Positions 42,558 to 53,994 of a DNA stretch of 64,000 bases are shown here, piece by piece. Source of the DNA: Pseudoips prasinana (Eukaryota > Arthropoda > Insecta > Lepidoptera > Nolidae). The notes beneath the pieces are model-generated. The model had not been told where the DNA came from. It did no database searches and saw only the letters and a program-made list of their open reading frames with translations. The translations under genes and the position numbers were made by a program. Each line of letters starts with the position of its first letter. The first letter of the stretch is position 1. The DNA is taken from positions 15,580,001 through 15,644,000 of the forward strand of contig OX621260.1 in the NCBI GenBank assembly GCA_951640165.1. Direction: 5' to 3'.

Positions 42558-43503
42558 TGTAACGTTGTATTTCTATTCAACGCTCCTTAGTTCATTTTAG
42601 TATTAATTCTCCGCCGCTTTAAACCAGTTTGGTAGCCGCCGAGCGGTCGCTAAGCAAACGGTGGGGATTTAGCGAACGTTGGGAGGTCAGACTCAGATTG
42701 CACTCATTGCGATAGCACGTACGCACTCACTTAAAAAGAAACGTTATATTTTTCTTAGTCGCGTCGTGTAACATCTTCAAGTTGAAGTGAATCTTCATTC
42801 ACAAATAGTTATTAGTTTAACAAGTTAATTTCAATCAGTGTTAACCCCATATTGGGTAAGTGTTGATTATTATTTAGTTCTCACTCAAGTAGGGTATTGT
42901 AACGTGTACCGGCCACCTTTATTTGACCTTGTGGCAAATACCACGTCAACTTCATATTGTGCCTTATGCCTACACTAAATTTATTTTATGTGCGGTGCTT
43001 CACACCATCGTTCTATAACATTTTTATAACAAACTTAAATTTGTAAACTCCGCTTCTGCCTGTGACATTTGCACACATTCGCCATATGCGTAATTAGTAC
43101 TCCCGCTTCCTCATCACCATTACGCGGTCACAGACAGGAGAGGTTTTATTTAAAAGAATATTTTATTTAGTGGACGTAAATTCCAAAGTTCGGCCTACGA
43201 GGGTCCAAAGTACGAATTGCAACTGTACCTCAACATCCGTCACCGTTAGCGACGAAGCCACACTTCAGACCAGCCCAATCCCTGTGGGTCATCCTCCGGC
43301 CTGCGTAATCCTCCTGGAACTCCGCGACATCTCCGTTAGCGACGAAGCCAGCCAGGAGAGTACTTGGCGCGCCTACCTCCATAGGGCATAATAAATGACG
43401 GGCTTATAACCCATGACCATTAATTCTTTTTAATAAATTTGTAAGTGGTGAGCGTGAACCGTTTAATTATTTGTTTCTTTTAAACCACACCTCATACGCT
43501 TCA
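42558..43503 (+). repeat. 3' LTR (946 bp)
   Basis: Same length as the 5' LTR; about five substitutions noted by eye (three in the CCGCCG(T/A)GCG(T/G)TCGCTAAGCA(G/A)ACGG segment, ACTAG/ATTAG, GGTTT/GGCTT). Confidence 0.9.
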
Positions 43504-43539
43504 AGTGTATGAAATTTCCAAGACGCTAGCCCGCACCGG

Positions 43540-44020
43540 TGCGTGGCCGGAACCCCGCGCCACAATCCCTTCCCCGCGCCGGTGCGTGCTCGGCAGCGAA
43601 GCTGTTAAGGGGAATAAACATGCTGATTTATTGGTTAAGGATGCTGTGTAATCCCAAATTGTAGATGATAGATAGATTGTATTGTTTTTTAGGATATGAC
43701 CTGCAGAGCCTTTCCAAAGGAAACTTAAAACAAGCATGGCAAAATTATTGAGATATTTCTAGCAAGAGCAAAGGTGGTTTTTATTATGAAGTACAACAAC
43801 CGGATATTGTGTTAACGCCTTGCTTTCATAAATATAAAAAAGGTCTCCAAATGCATCATATCAACTGTTTGTAGACTGCGCTTAGGTTTCTGTTGTTCCC
43901 CTGTTTTCCTGCACAAAATACGGATTTGGGATTCATCCCTTTGTGAGTGTGGGCTGGACGACGGTTCACTGGACCACATATTCTTTGAATGCACCGATAA
44001 TAATTTATATGGTCACCTTC
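43540..44020 (+). pseudogene. LINE RNase H and zinc-knuckle relic
   Basis: EAVKGNKHADLLVKDAV at about 43597-43648 is the RNase H end motif. CECGLDDGSLDHIFFEC at about 43940-43990 is the C-terminal CCHC-type knuckle. Several stops lie between them. It is the continuation of the target interrupted by the LTR element. Confidence 0.65.
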
Positions 44021-44140
44021 CAAATTGAAAGATTCCCATTCCCAGTAACTTTTCTTCTTTGCTTACATTCCCTTACCCCACAGATTACCCCCCATTACCA
44101 TACGCGAGCGTAATCTATGCCTTAACTAGAACTTTACAAA

Positions 44141-44280
44141 GTACAGACGCCAGCACAGCCAGCTACCCCAATCTGTCAAATTTCTTTTATAGATTTTCAA
44201 CTTTATTACACAAGCATAAGGTACACTTTCAATTGGGGAAATTTGACAGATTGGGGGGCTTGATGTGCTGGTGTCTGTAC
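44141..44280. mobile_element. MITE, best-preserved copy of the CAGCTACCCCAATCTGTCAA family
   Basis: GTACAGACGCCAGCACAGCC at left, GGGGCTTGATGTGCTGGTGTCTGTAC-type end at right; 140 bp. Confidence 0.8.
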
Positions 44281-44625
44281 ATAGGTATTAATGTGTTAAG
44301 ATGCAATGGCATCAAATCATATTGATAGCAATACCTACATAATAGCCATTGTCGACATCGGCATAACTTGCCATTTGGAAAAAGAGGAAGAAGATATTTT
44401 GCCATAGACATTATTATCCTAATAAAATTAAGACGAAAGAATAACGTACAATGTATATATTACAATTATTTGTTAAGTTTATAATGTGATATTGACAAAA
44501 TCACTGCAGCTATATCATTTGTGCAAAGTGAAGTATACCTACTAGGTCTGCAAGGCTTTCTGCGGCTTGCAAATATTGAGCTTTGTGAAACACATTGTAA
44601 GTATTTCTCTATGGTATCTTTAGTT

Positions 44626-44631
44626 GCGTTA
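44626..44631. other. Target-site duplication, left
   Basis: GCGTTA, repeated at 60514-60519. Confidence 0.9.
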
Positions 44632-44886
44632 AGTAGTATATTATTGGGCATTCTACCCCACCTGCCGTTCCTCCGGCTCACTTCGTTCGCCTTCGTCACT
44701 CTCGGTGTGGTAGAATGCCCAATAATATACTACTATAACTAGCTCTACATATCAACCACTTACCTCGATTAACAAAAGCAGATCTACGGTTTAAACTCGG
44801 TTTCACTACACTACTTTACTGTCATTCTTTCATAGTTTCACTACACATTTCACCACTTTTAAGACCCGAAATTATTACTTCTACTA
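44632..44886. repeat. Polinton left terminal inverted repeat
   Basis: Matches 60331-60513 inverted, except that 67 bp at 44767-44833 is present only on the left. Within it, 44635-44731 folds: GTATATTATTGGGCATTCTA and its inverse are the arms. Confidence 0.9.
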
Positions 44887-44940
44887 AAGAGTAATAACTG
44901 AATGTATTCCTAATTTAAATCTACATGAAACGTGGTAAGC

Positions 44941-45655
44941 TAAACTTCAGGACAGATTGCCTCATGTCTCTCCACAAAGTTAGAGATAGCGCCTTACCAC
45001 AGAGGTTCAACGCACACTCAGTTTATGCGACCAGATTGGTACCGAGGACATCTGAAATTTAGGATATCGTATATATTAAAATAAAACTTGGGACAGATTG
45101 TCACTATGCCTCTCCACAAAAGTAAGAAATAGCGCATACCCATAGGTGCACACACATTCTATTTCCCGTGGCTAGACATCCGAAATTTTAATTTTATTTC
45201 GTTTCATATAGATGAAATTTACACGTTTATTAAACAAGTAAATGTGTCGGCTGTCTGAACCGATGACCTAAACTCCAGGACAGATTGCCTCATGTCTCTC
45301 CACAAAGTTAGAGATAGCGCCTTACCACAGAGGTTCAACGCACACTCAGATTATGCGACCAGATTGGTACCGAGGACATCTGAAATTTAGGATATCGTAT
45401 ATATTAAAATAAAACTTGGGACAGATTGTCACTATGCCTCTCCACAAAAGTAAGAAATAGCGCATACCCATAGGTGCACACACATCACGAGATGTCCTCG
45501 CATCTGAATTTTAGGTTACCGCATACATTAAACTAAACTTCATGTCTCTCCACAAAGTTAGAGATAGCGCATTACCACAAAGTTCAACGCATACCCAGTT
45601 TATGCGACCAGATTGGTACCGAGGATATCCGAAATTTTATTTAATACCAGACGAC
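44941..45655 (+). repeat. 328-bp tandem repeat inside the Polinton left arm
   Basis: GACAGATTGCCTCATGTCTC at 44951 and 45279, partial third at 45536. GACAGATTGTCACTATGCC at 45091 and 45419. Each unit is itself two related halves. Confidence 0.85.
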
Positions 45656-46963
45656 ACTACTTACACGTTAATGAACAAGTCACGTCACGTCACGTCACGT
45701 CTTGTACTGATCAGGCAACTGTTACGAGTGGGTGTAAATGAGCCTTTAGTCTGCAAAACTGCAAAATTGCAAGTAGCAATAACTTGCTGCGCATATTTTG
45801 TTGTGTGTAATTTCCATGCGAACCTTTGTATATAATATGCAAGATAAGCACTGCGCTTGTTGCAAACATTGATTAAATTTGTCTTATGCAGGACTTCCTA
45901 TGTTCATAAAATAGGTACTTCAGTTTCGGTACGGCACACTCATCTTGGAAATTACTTTATTGTAATAATTATGACCTTTATGAATTTGTAGTTACAATAA
46001 ATAAATATGTGTATAAAAATACATAACTTTTTTGTCTAGTGATTAATAATAATTATTTATTCATTTCTCTCTCACACAGAAAGGTTTACAAAGGATAAAA
46101 GAAAACAATTGTTTAGAAATACGACTTTATTAATATACTATACTTATATTTCTATTATAGTTGATGGTTTTATATTTGCAGTTTGACTGCAACATACGTA
46201 ATAAACTAGTTTTGGTACACGTATCCGTTCAAAACTTTTCTGCACATAAATTATCTCTAATGCAACTTATTGATTGATGACGCTGACGTCATCCCTATAT
46301 GATCAAAGTACAGGTTAAGTTCGACTCTGCGAATAGCTCTGGTAGCAAATAGGCTTATGTAAATTTCTAGGTTCGAGTCCCTATCGCAATCCCTTTTCCA
46401 ATAAGTTAATAATTAAGTTAATAAATTCGTTCAGCATGCGTTAGTACCCTAATTATTATAATTATATAAATGTGTCTAGTAAAGTAATCACCGAATATTT
46501 GTTCCAGATTTTTTTCACAGACTTAAATAATGTGTCACAAAAATCTATTATTTAAAACCGTGCATAATGATGTCTTGTAATTATTTTTTAAATAAACAAA
46601 CATACAGAAATTAAATAAATAGTAGTCATTGGTAGTAATCATAGATACCTAACGCCACCTTTGTCGGTGTCGAACAATATATATTATGCTGGTTTATATT
46701 TCATTTCTCACGATAACATTGCATTTTGACGGAATCAATATAACGATTTAAATGGACGTAACTGACATAAGTTAGTAATACAATTGTAATGCTAAGATTT
46801 AAGGTTTAATTTTGTAATGAGGTTAAATTTGCTGAGATGGTATTTTTCTTTACTTAAATTCGATTAATTTATATGAAAATTCACATTCGCTCCAGCGTCT
46901 TCTAGTGACAAGCTCCACAGTTTATTGTCAATTACGAATACCGAATACTTCCATAAAATGTAC
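45656..46963. other. Polinton left-arm non-coding region
   Basis: CACGTCACGTCACGTCACGTC at 45682-45702. A tRNA-like stretch (CTCTGGTAGCAAATAGG ... GGTTCGAGTCCC, 46335-46392) is seen. Likely holds the promoter for the plus-strand genes; no clear core promoter could be fixed. Confidence 0.4.
46335..46395 (+). repeat. tRNA-like fragment
   Basis: B-box-like GGTTCGAGTCCC at about 46373. The acceptor stem cannot be closed; not a functional tRNA. Confidence 0.45.
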
Positions 46964-47089
46964 GTAAGTATTTTTTAAAGAATTATGTTATTTCAGTGTC
47001 CTTGTGTTTCATAAGTCGAGCGTTCATTGTTCTAATCTTCTTTACAGATATTTTTTATTTGAAATTAATTGTTGTGTATTCGATTACAG

Positions 47090-47950
47090 GTCTGACTCCG
47101 AATCAGAATACACACGTCGCGCACCCGAGGCGGCAAAGGTGCAGCCAAAAAAGAAATCAACCAAGCGTAAAGCTTCCGAGAGTACCTCCACCTCGCAATC
47201 GGAATCTAAACCAAGGTAATTTCTATTATTGCTTGTCTTTAGGTATTTGTGTATTTTATTCCAATAAGAGTGTTATACGTTAGTAGTGGATTTATTTTTA
47301 TACTTAAAAACAGAGACACAATCCAATGATTCATAATCTTTATTCCATTGGTTCTTTTTGATAGAACGTTTTCAAGGTGCTGTTATTGTAATATTTATTT
47401 GTCATAAAAAGAAGTTTTTACACAAGTTTTCTTATATTCTACGTATTATTACTATGTATATAATTATGTATGTGTCTTATATTAGCATCTGCTACTGAAT
47501 TAGGCTTGTGGCGTGTATTTCATCACACTGGTAACTACATAATATTACGCAATAGAATTGATGATAAGGTACTTATATTATTTTATTTTTTACAGTAAAA
47601 AACAACATAGCTCGGACCTCTTCGGTCTAGAGGATAGCGAGTATCGCGCACCGGCAACCGGCAGCGAGGACCTCACGTCGTCTCTCGTGAGCCGAGTCGC
47701 TAACGGGAAGTTGCGGCGGGCGGTGAACGTTGTGGGTGACTTTTACGTGGAGGTAAAAGTATATAATAAGTCCGATGCAGCGTCCACGACTCCACTTGAT
47801 CGGTGGAAAAAATCCTTAGTGGCACTTAAAGTGCAATTAAATAAGGATACTCCGCAGTGGGACGCGCTGCAGACATTTATGAGACGGGCTCATGTAATGC
47901 TTCAAGACTCGGAGCCCGTCTTTTACAGTGATAACATTAATATAAAATAA
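47090..47950 (+). CDS. Spliced Polinton gene of unknown function (two visible exons)
   Basis: Exon 47090-47215 has acceptor TCGATTACAG and donor AAG/GTAATT; exon 47596-47950 has acceptor TTTTTTACAG. The Ser codon split AG/T keeps the frame. The first exon is highly charged (PKKKSTKRKASE and Ser-rich SDSESEYTRRAP), consistent with a nuclear-localisation-type segment. The second reads SSDLFGLEDSEYRAP, VVGDFYVEVKVYN, then WDALQTFMRRAHVMLQDSEPV and stops at 47948-47950. An upstream donor GTAAGT at 46964 may mark the 5' exon, but its coding part was not resolved. No family recognised. It lies upstream of the polymerase on the same strand. Confidence 0.55.
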
Positions 47951-48185
47951 TATAATAATTATTATTTTATATTTTTGTTATCAGTTTATTTTAAGGCTAG
48001 GCTAGGTTTAGGTTAACTGTTACAATTATAAGTTTGTAATATGTTCTTCTATAAGATAAATAATTTGTAAGTATCTTTTGTTTGTGTTGTTAATCTAAAA
48101 CTTGCTCTATTTTACGTGGACATTAGACTAAATAATAAAATACACAAATTAAAATACCTACACACATTAATAATAATACACAAAA

Positions 48186-51100
48186 ATGCCTTTCTGTACT
48201 GTTTGCAATACATCCGTTGAGCGCAGTCAGTGGACAGGTCACCTACGCAGTACTAATCATAAAAACAAAAATATTTCGTATTTTTGCGAAGGTGTTGAAA
48301 TAATACAAGCTGCTTTTCGTAATCGTATAGCTTCGTATAGAGTTGCCGATCCGTCTGAGAATTACTGTCCTAAATCATTTTTAAATATTGTTCAAGACAA
48401 AATTAAAACATTAATTAATATGTCTCTTAAAGATCACACTAGTATAAAAGTTAATTTCGAATATTTTGCTATGTTTTTGATGGTTAAAAATGATTGTCAA
48501 GAGATGAAATCATTTTCCACTAAAAATTTCACTTTGCATCAGAATTATGAATTTATACCATTATTGTCTCAAGTTAAAAACACTTTAGCAAAAAAGATAG
48601 AAGAATTTCAAGACCGTGACAGTGGATGGACGTTCTTGTACAGTTCTCATTTGGAAGTCAATGTCAACAAATATCAACCTTTGAGCGGTTCAGGCTTTAT
48701 CGAATTGCCTGCTGCTATAAAATCGAAAAAAGCATGCGTTAATATACGCAATAACGATGAATATTGTTTTTTATGGTCAGTAGTTGCCGCTTTATATCCA
48801 GCTAAAAGTCATCCTGAAAGAGTATCATCTTATCCTGATTTTCGAAACGTGTTAAATGTAAAGGACATATAATTTCCATTAAGTTTCTCAGATGTTGAGC
48901 GGTTCGAGTTAAATAACCCTAATTTGTGTATTTACATCTATGGTTTAAAAAATAATATCGTCACGGGACCGCTGTACAACCCAAAAGCTTTGAAAGGAAT
49001 AGTAATTCATTTACTTTACTTAGAAAAGGACTATTTGGCACATTACTGTTTCATTAAGGACTTGCCACGACTTGTTAAGAGTCAAATATCAAAACACCAC
49101 GGTAAACTTTACCTTTGTGATGATTGTTTAATATTTTTTAATTCAAATGATGATCTTAGTTCGCATAGTTGTGGGGGTATTGTCACTGAACTACCTCCAA
49201 AGGGTTCCTTTATACAGTTTGAAAATTATAATAGAAAGCAAATTGTACCATTTGTTATATATGCGGATTTTGAAACAATGCTTGAACGGTACGAATCTTG
49301 TGACCCTGATCCAACTAAAGCGAGCACAGTAACACGTCAGCGACACGTGCCAGTAGCTTACGGTTATCATATTACGTGTGCGATAGACGAACGCTACAAT
49401 CGTTACGTTTCATATCGCGGTTCGGATTGTGTACCAAATTTTGTAAAGTCTATCTATAAAGATGCGCAAAAAATTCATAATATTTTAAAAAATAATGTTC
49501 CTATGATTTACACCGACGAAAATGCTCGCGACTTTGAAAACGCGATAACATGCCACATTTGCGAGCACTTCTTGTTCGGTGATAGAGTTCGTGATCATTG
49601 TCATTTAACAGGTAAATATCGCGGTGCAACTCACAGCTATTGTAACTTACAATTTAAATTACCTAAATTTTTATGATTGTCACCTATTCATAAAAGAATT
49701 AGGTGGAGCTCCTGGAACTATTAAAGTAATACCTAAAACAAAAGAAAACTATATTTCATTTACAAAGTTTATTCCGATTTCCTCCGAGGAAAGTATACAG
49801 GTCCGGTTTGTAGATTCTTTTAAGTTTTTAGGAACCAGCTTAGAAAAGTTGGTCAGTACAATGAAAGAACAAGAGTTTCATCAATTAAAATCTTATTTTC
49901 CTGACAAAAGCGAATTTGACCTACTTACCCGTAAAGGGGTATATCCGTACGACTATATGTGTCAATGGGAACGTTATGAAGATACGTGTTTGCCTTCTAA
50001 AAAATGCTTTTATAACTCTTTGAGTAATAAGCCCATTTCCAACGCAGATTATGCACATACTTGGTCCGTTTGGTCTGTATTTAATATCCAAAATATGGGT
50101 ATGTATACAGATTTGTATCTTAAAACCGACGTTCTATTGCTAACTGATGTATTTGAAAATTTTCGTAAAACTTGTAAACGACACTATAATCTGGATCCCG
50201 CATTTTATCTTACAGCACCAAGTTTATCTTTTGATGCAATGCTTTTAAAAACCGGAGTTCAATTAGAATTGATAAGTGATGTTGAAATTTTTAGAATGAT
50301 ACAAAAAGGTATTCGTGGTGGTGTTTGTATGTGCTCCAAAAGGCACATTAAAGCCAATAATAAATATTTAGATACCTATGATCCATCCCATCCAGATTCG
50401 TTTATAATTTATTTAGACTGTAACAATTTATACGGCTATAGCATGTGTCAATCCCTACCCTATTCTGACTTCAGATTAATGAATAGTCAAGAAATAGAAC
50501 TTTTAAAATTAAACTTAACTGACATTAGTGATACTGCGGAAAATGGATACATTCTTGAAGTAGATCTAATATATCCAAAGAATTTGCACATTGAACCCAA
50601 TGACTTTCCATTTTGTCCAGAAAAATGTTTACCACCTGGTGGTAAGAATAGAAAACGAATACCCAATTTGTATGATAAATATCACTATGTTATTCATTAT
50701 GTACATTTAAAAAAATGCTTACAGCATGGTTTAGTATTGAGAAAAATCCACCGTGCTATTACATTTAAGCAAAGTTGTTTTTTAAAGCAATATATTGATA
50801 TTAATACTCAGTTACGACCAAAAGCAGAGTCAACGTTTGAACAAGATTTTTTCAAATTATTAAACAATAGTATCTTTGGAAAGACGTTAGAAAATAATGA
50901 AAATCGAATAGATGTGAAGTTAGTGAACAAGTGGTGTGATTTAAGCAATAAAACCAAAAAGACTATTTGTGCTGAAAAATTAATAGCCAGCCCATATTTT
51001 CACAGCGCCTCTGTATTTTCTGATGATCTAGTAGCAATTCAAATGAAACCTTCGCATATTGTTCTTAATAAACCGATATACATAGGTTTACAGTATTAGA

Positions 51101-51634
51101 ACTATCTAAGACTCACATGTATGATTTCCACTATTCTATTATAAAACCATTTTATGGTAACCGAATTGAATTGTGCTATACTGACACAGATAGTCTTGTT
51201 TATGATGTACAGAGTAATGACGTGTATAAAGATTTAAAGGTCAGTTTTCTAAAATATTTTGACACAAGCAACTACGATTTGAATAACGAATTTAACCTGC
51301 CAATTATTAATAAGAAGATTCCAGGTCTGTTTAAGGATGAAATGGGTGGTAAAATTATCCAAGAGTTCGTAGGACTGCGCTCAAAGTTGTATTGTATTAA
51401 AACTTTAAATAAAACAATAAAAAAGCAAAAGGCACAAGAAAAAATGTTACAGCAAGTTTAAATATGTTAGATTATAAAAATGCTTTGTACAATTGCGAAG
51501 TCATTCGCAAAAAAAATAAACTATTTAGGTCTATAAAACATGAGATATTCACCCAGGATGTAAATAAAGTAGCACTTTCGAGTAATGACGATAAACGGTT
51601 GCTATGCGCTGATAAGGACTTTAGCCTGGGGTAA
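48186..51634 (+). pseudogene. Protein-primed DNA polymerase B (Polinton pPolB), broken
   Basis: The enzyme would copy the element from a protein primer. In order: N-terminal C2H2 finger (CTVCNTSVERSQWTGHLRSTNH); CVNIRNNDEYCFLWSVVAALYP; exonuclease motif YADFET near 49260; zinc-ribbon-like CHICEHF ... RDHCHLTGKYRGATHSYCN; polymerase motif A around YLDCNNLYGYSM near 50415; motif B LLNNSIFGKTLEN near 50860; motif C YTDTDSLVYD near 51180; C-terminal ALSSNDDKRLLCADKDFSLG. Damage: one in-frame TAA at 48870-48872, and frame changes near 49670, near 51100 and near 51460. Catalytic motifs themselves are still legible, so decay is recent. The copy cannot make a full polymerase. Confidence 0.9.
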
Positions 51635-52307
51635 TACAACTATATTAATGTAAAATAAATTTTATTATTATTATATAATTTTATATGTATTTGTATTTTA
51701 AGCCTTGTACCTATATTCGTGTTTCTTTCTACATATAAATAAAATAAAATTTACTATTCTGTTTAAATATGTCTTTAATTTCTATACCCATTGACAACCC
51801 GATAAGACTTTTTGCTTGCATTCAATGTGCTATGCAATTACCAGCATTAACTTGTTGAAACTTGAAATTGCTTAGCAGTAATAAAGCAAGTACCAAGTAA
51901 TATTTTATACATAAGTATTATTATAAAATCTATACAATTCCTGATGACTAAGCAGGCGCGCCCGGCGCCGGCGCGCGGCTTTAAGAAATACGACACTTAT
52001 CAGGTGTTCGCGCTCCGTAAGTGGTAAGTGCTGTCCACAAGGATACAGGTTCAAACTTGTCTAATTCAACATGAAATTGATTCGCATTATATCGTACAGG
52101 CTCTGGTTACACTAGAACATTCATAAATAATATTGATACTCTGTCGTTACATTACGCAGTCACTTGTTGAAGTGGTCACATCGCTGCATCGGTTCAAAGC
52201 AAATAATTCGTAAGTATATTTTGTTCTGTGTATGTTTATAAATTTCCTTTTTTGTTATAAAATTAAATAATATTAATGACTATTTTGTTTGTTTCAGCTC
52301 ATCAATA

Positions 52308-52685
52308 ATGGCAGATTCACCTGATATTGTCTTCTCCCAATACGCTCAAGGTTTCCCGACTCCGAGTTTAAGTTGGCATACCCCAGAAGCACACGGGTCC
52401 GCCAACAAGAAGCCTAGAGCAAGACGGGAGTGCCAAAAACGAAAATCATATGGGCAGTCTGCGTGTCAATCGTACGTCGTAAACAATGAAAAGAAAAAAG
52501 GTTTACGACTTATACAAGTGAACGTTTTGGATATCAGTGAAAATCAAGAACCTGCAAGTGGCAATGAGGAGGTGGTAGTGTTAAGTGCGCAGTATGTAGT
52601 CAGTGAACCAGTGGACAATGTTATGGACGAGACACTATCGTTAATTAACCAAATATCCAAAAAACTCTGTAATGACTGTTATTAG
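52308..52685 (+). CDS. Unknown 125-residue Polinton protein, with leader intron
   Basis: Open frame MADSPDIVFSQYAQGFPTPS to LCNDCY-stop. Basic middle (NKKPRARRECQKRKSYG), acidic C-terminal half. A non-coding leader exon appears to end at 52209 (AATTC/GTAAGT) and splice to 52298 (GTTTCAG), 10 bp before the ATG. No family was recognised. It is the last plus-strand gene before the convergence point. The basic N-half suggests nucleic-acid contact, but that is only an inference. Confidence 0.55.
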   Translation: MADSPDIVFSQYAQGFPTPSLSWHTPEAHGSANKKPRARRECQKRKSYGQSACQSYVVNNEKKKGLRLIQVNVLDISENQEPASGNEEVVVLSAQYVVSEPVDNVMDETLSLINQISKKLCNDCY

Positions 52686-53523
52686 TGATATTATTAAGTA
52701 CTTAAGTGTTTTGGTAATAGTAATGGCAAGTTATTTTTCTGTACTTAAAAATAGTTCCTAAGTTATTGTGTAATTATATATTAAAATATCAAATAATTTT
52801 AAATTTTATTGTAATATTAATGTCAAAATAAAATAATACATAACGTAGGTATAGGTTAGAAAGATGAAATAATTCAATATTATAATTTGTAAATTGGTAA
52901 ATATGTTAAATGTATAAATAAAACAATTTTCTTTCTTATTGTAGAATAATAATTATGCATCACAAATTTGTAAATAGATAAATAAATGTTTACGTATGTC
53001 TGTATGTATGAATAAAAATAACTAAATAACTATAAGTAAGTTTAAATTTGTAAATAAGTAGGTAAATGATGAATGTAATAAAATAATTATCAAATAGGTA
53101 TTATAAGTTTTTGTTGTAATATATGTAGCAACTAGGTAAACAGAATTAAGAAAATGTATCAAAAATTAATTAGATATTTGTAAATAATATAAAAAGTTAA
53201 TAAAAATATATTTATAATTTAAATTACATATGTTTTATTTTACATCACATTGCTTGAGCATCAAATTTACTGTAGTAAAATAATGTTTAGCTTACTATTC
53301 GTCCCCAGTTCTCATTAATTGTTATAAAAATATTGTATTAAATTATTTAGGTACTTGAAATTAAATTTACTTACATGACTTATTTTGCGACAGCTAATTT
53401 AGAGCTTCATATGTGTGAATCATAGTTAGTTATTAGTAGAGGTATGTTGAAATAAAACAAACATAAGTAGGTAGATTAAAATATTTTTATTAACAAAATA
53501 AATTAAATACAGACATATTATTA
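52686..53523. other. Convergence region between the two Polinton gene sets
   Basis: Very AT-rich. Several AATAAA signals on both strands (for example near 52915, 53008 and 53505 region) fit polyadenylation of converging transcripts. Confidence 0.5.
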
Positions 53524-53994
53524 TCAAAATACCATTTCTTTAATACATATAGCATTATTCAAAGCACAGTTTAGTCTATGATTTACACAATTAAATTCAT
53601 TATTATTTTTACAATATTTCTTTTTCAATCTTGAAAAATTAGGACATCCTTTTTCACCTATATCTATCACTTCACAATTTGCACACAATTCTTTAATCCA
53701 CTTTATCTTTTCTAAGCCCTTTGTGATAATTTTTTTATTTTCTAAATGTGGAATGATGACGAGTTGAAATTCTCTGTAGTCTATGTAGCCCTCACTCCAG
53801 AAAATGCCTCGATTTCGTTCTAACCATCTCACTTGCTTCTTTTCTTCTTCTGTTAGATAATGGAATGCATGTGGTGGTTTTATCAAAAATGTTTGTGTAT
53901 GCTCCTGACTTGCAATGGCTACTTCTTTCACAATAAAATTATTTTTAAAATCTTTAAATCCTTGGATTTCCACTATGACGGTATCCGGCTTCAT
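53524..53994 (-). CDS. Conserved-looking Polinton protein of unknown function (156 aa)
   Basis: Starts MKPDTVIVEIQGFKDFKNNF and continues IKPPHAFHYLTEEEKKQVRWLERN, IFWSEGYIDYREF. The C-terminus is Cys/His-rich (CANC ... C ... C ... CVNHRLNC), a possible metal-binding unit. The DVEIQG-like start and ordered blocks suggest a folded enzyme or nuclease-like protein, but I cannot name it. Its ATG overlaps the end of the major capsid gene by 4 bp, so they are probably cotranscribed. Undamaged. Confidence 0.7.
   Translation of the reverse strand: MKPDTVIVEIQGFKDFKNNFIVKEVAIASQEHTQTFLIKPPHAFHYLTEEEKKQVRWLERNRGIFWSEGYIDYREFQLVIIPHLENKKIITKGLEKIKWIKELCANCEVIDIGEKGCPNFSRLKKKYCKNNNEFNCVNHRLNCALNNAICIKEMVF

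Larger units (their letters stand above)
39619..43503 (+). mobile_element. Ty3/gypsy-type LTR retrotransposon, internally deleted
   Basis: Two 946-bp LTRs flank a 1993-bp interior. Target duplication AGTG at 39615-39618 and 43504-43507. A primer-binding-type sequence follows the first LTR (TGGCGCCCATAACGTGG, 40566-40582). The only protein relic is an RNase H end at 41974. gag, protease, most of the reverse transcriptase and integrase are missing, so it depends on other copies. Confidence 0.88.

Noticed and set aside
46335..46395. Possible tRNA gene inside the Polinton
   Set aside because: Acceptor and anticodon stems do not close by eye.
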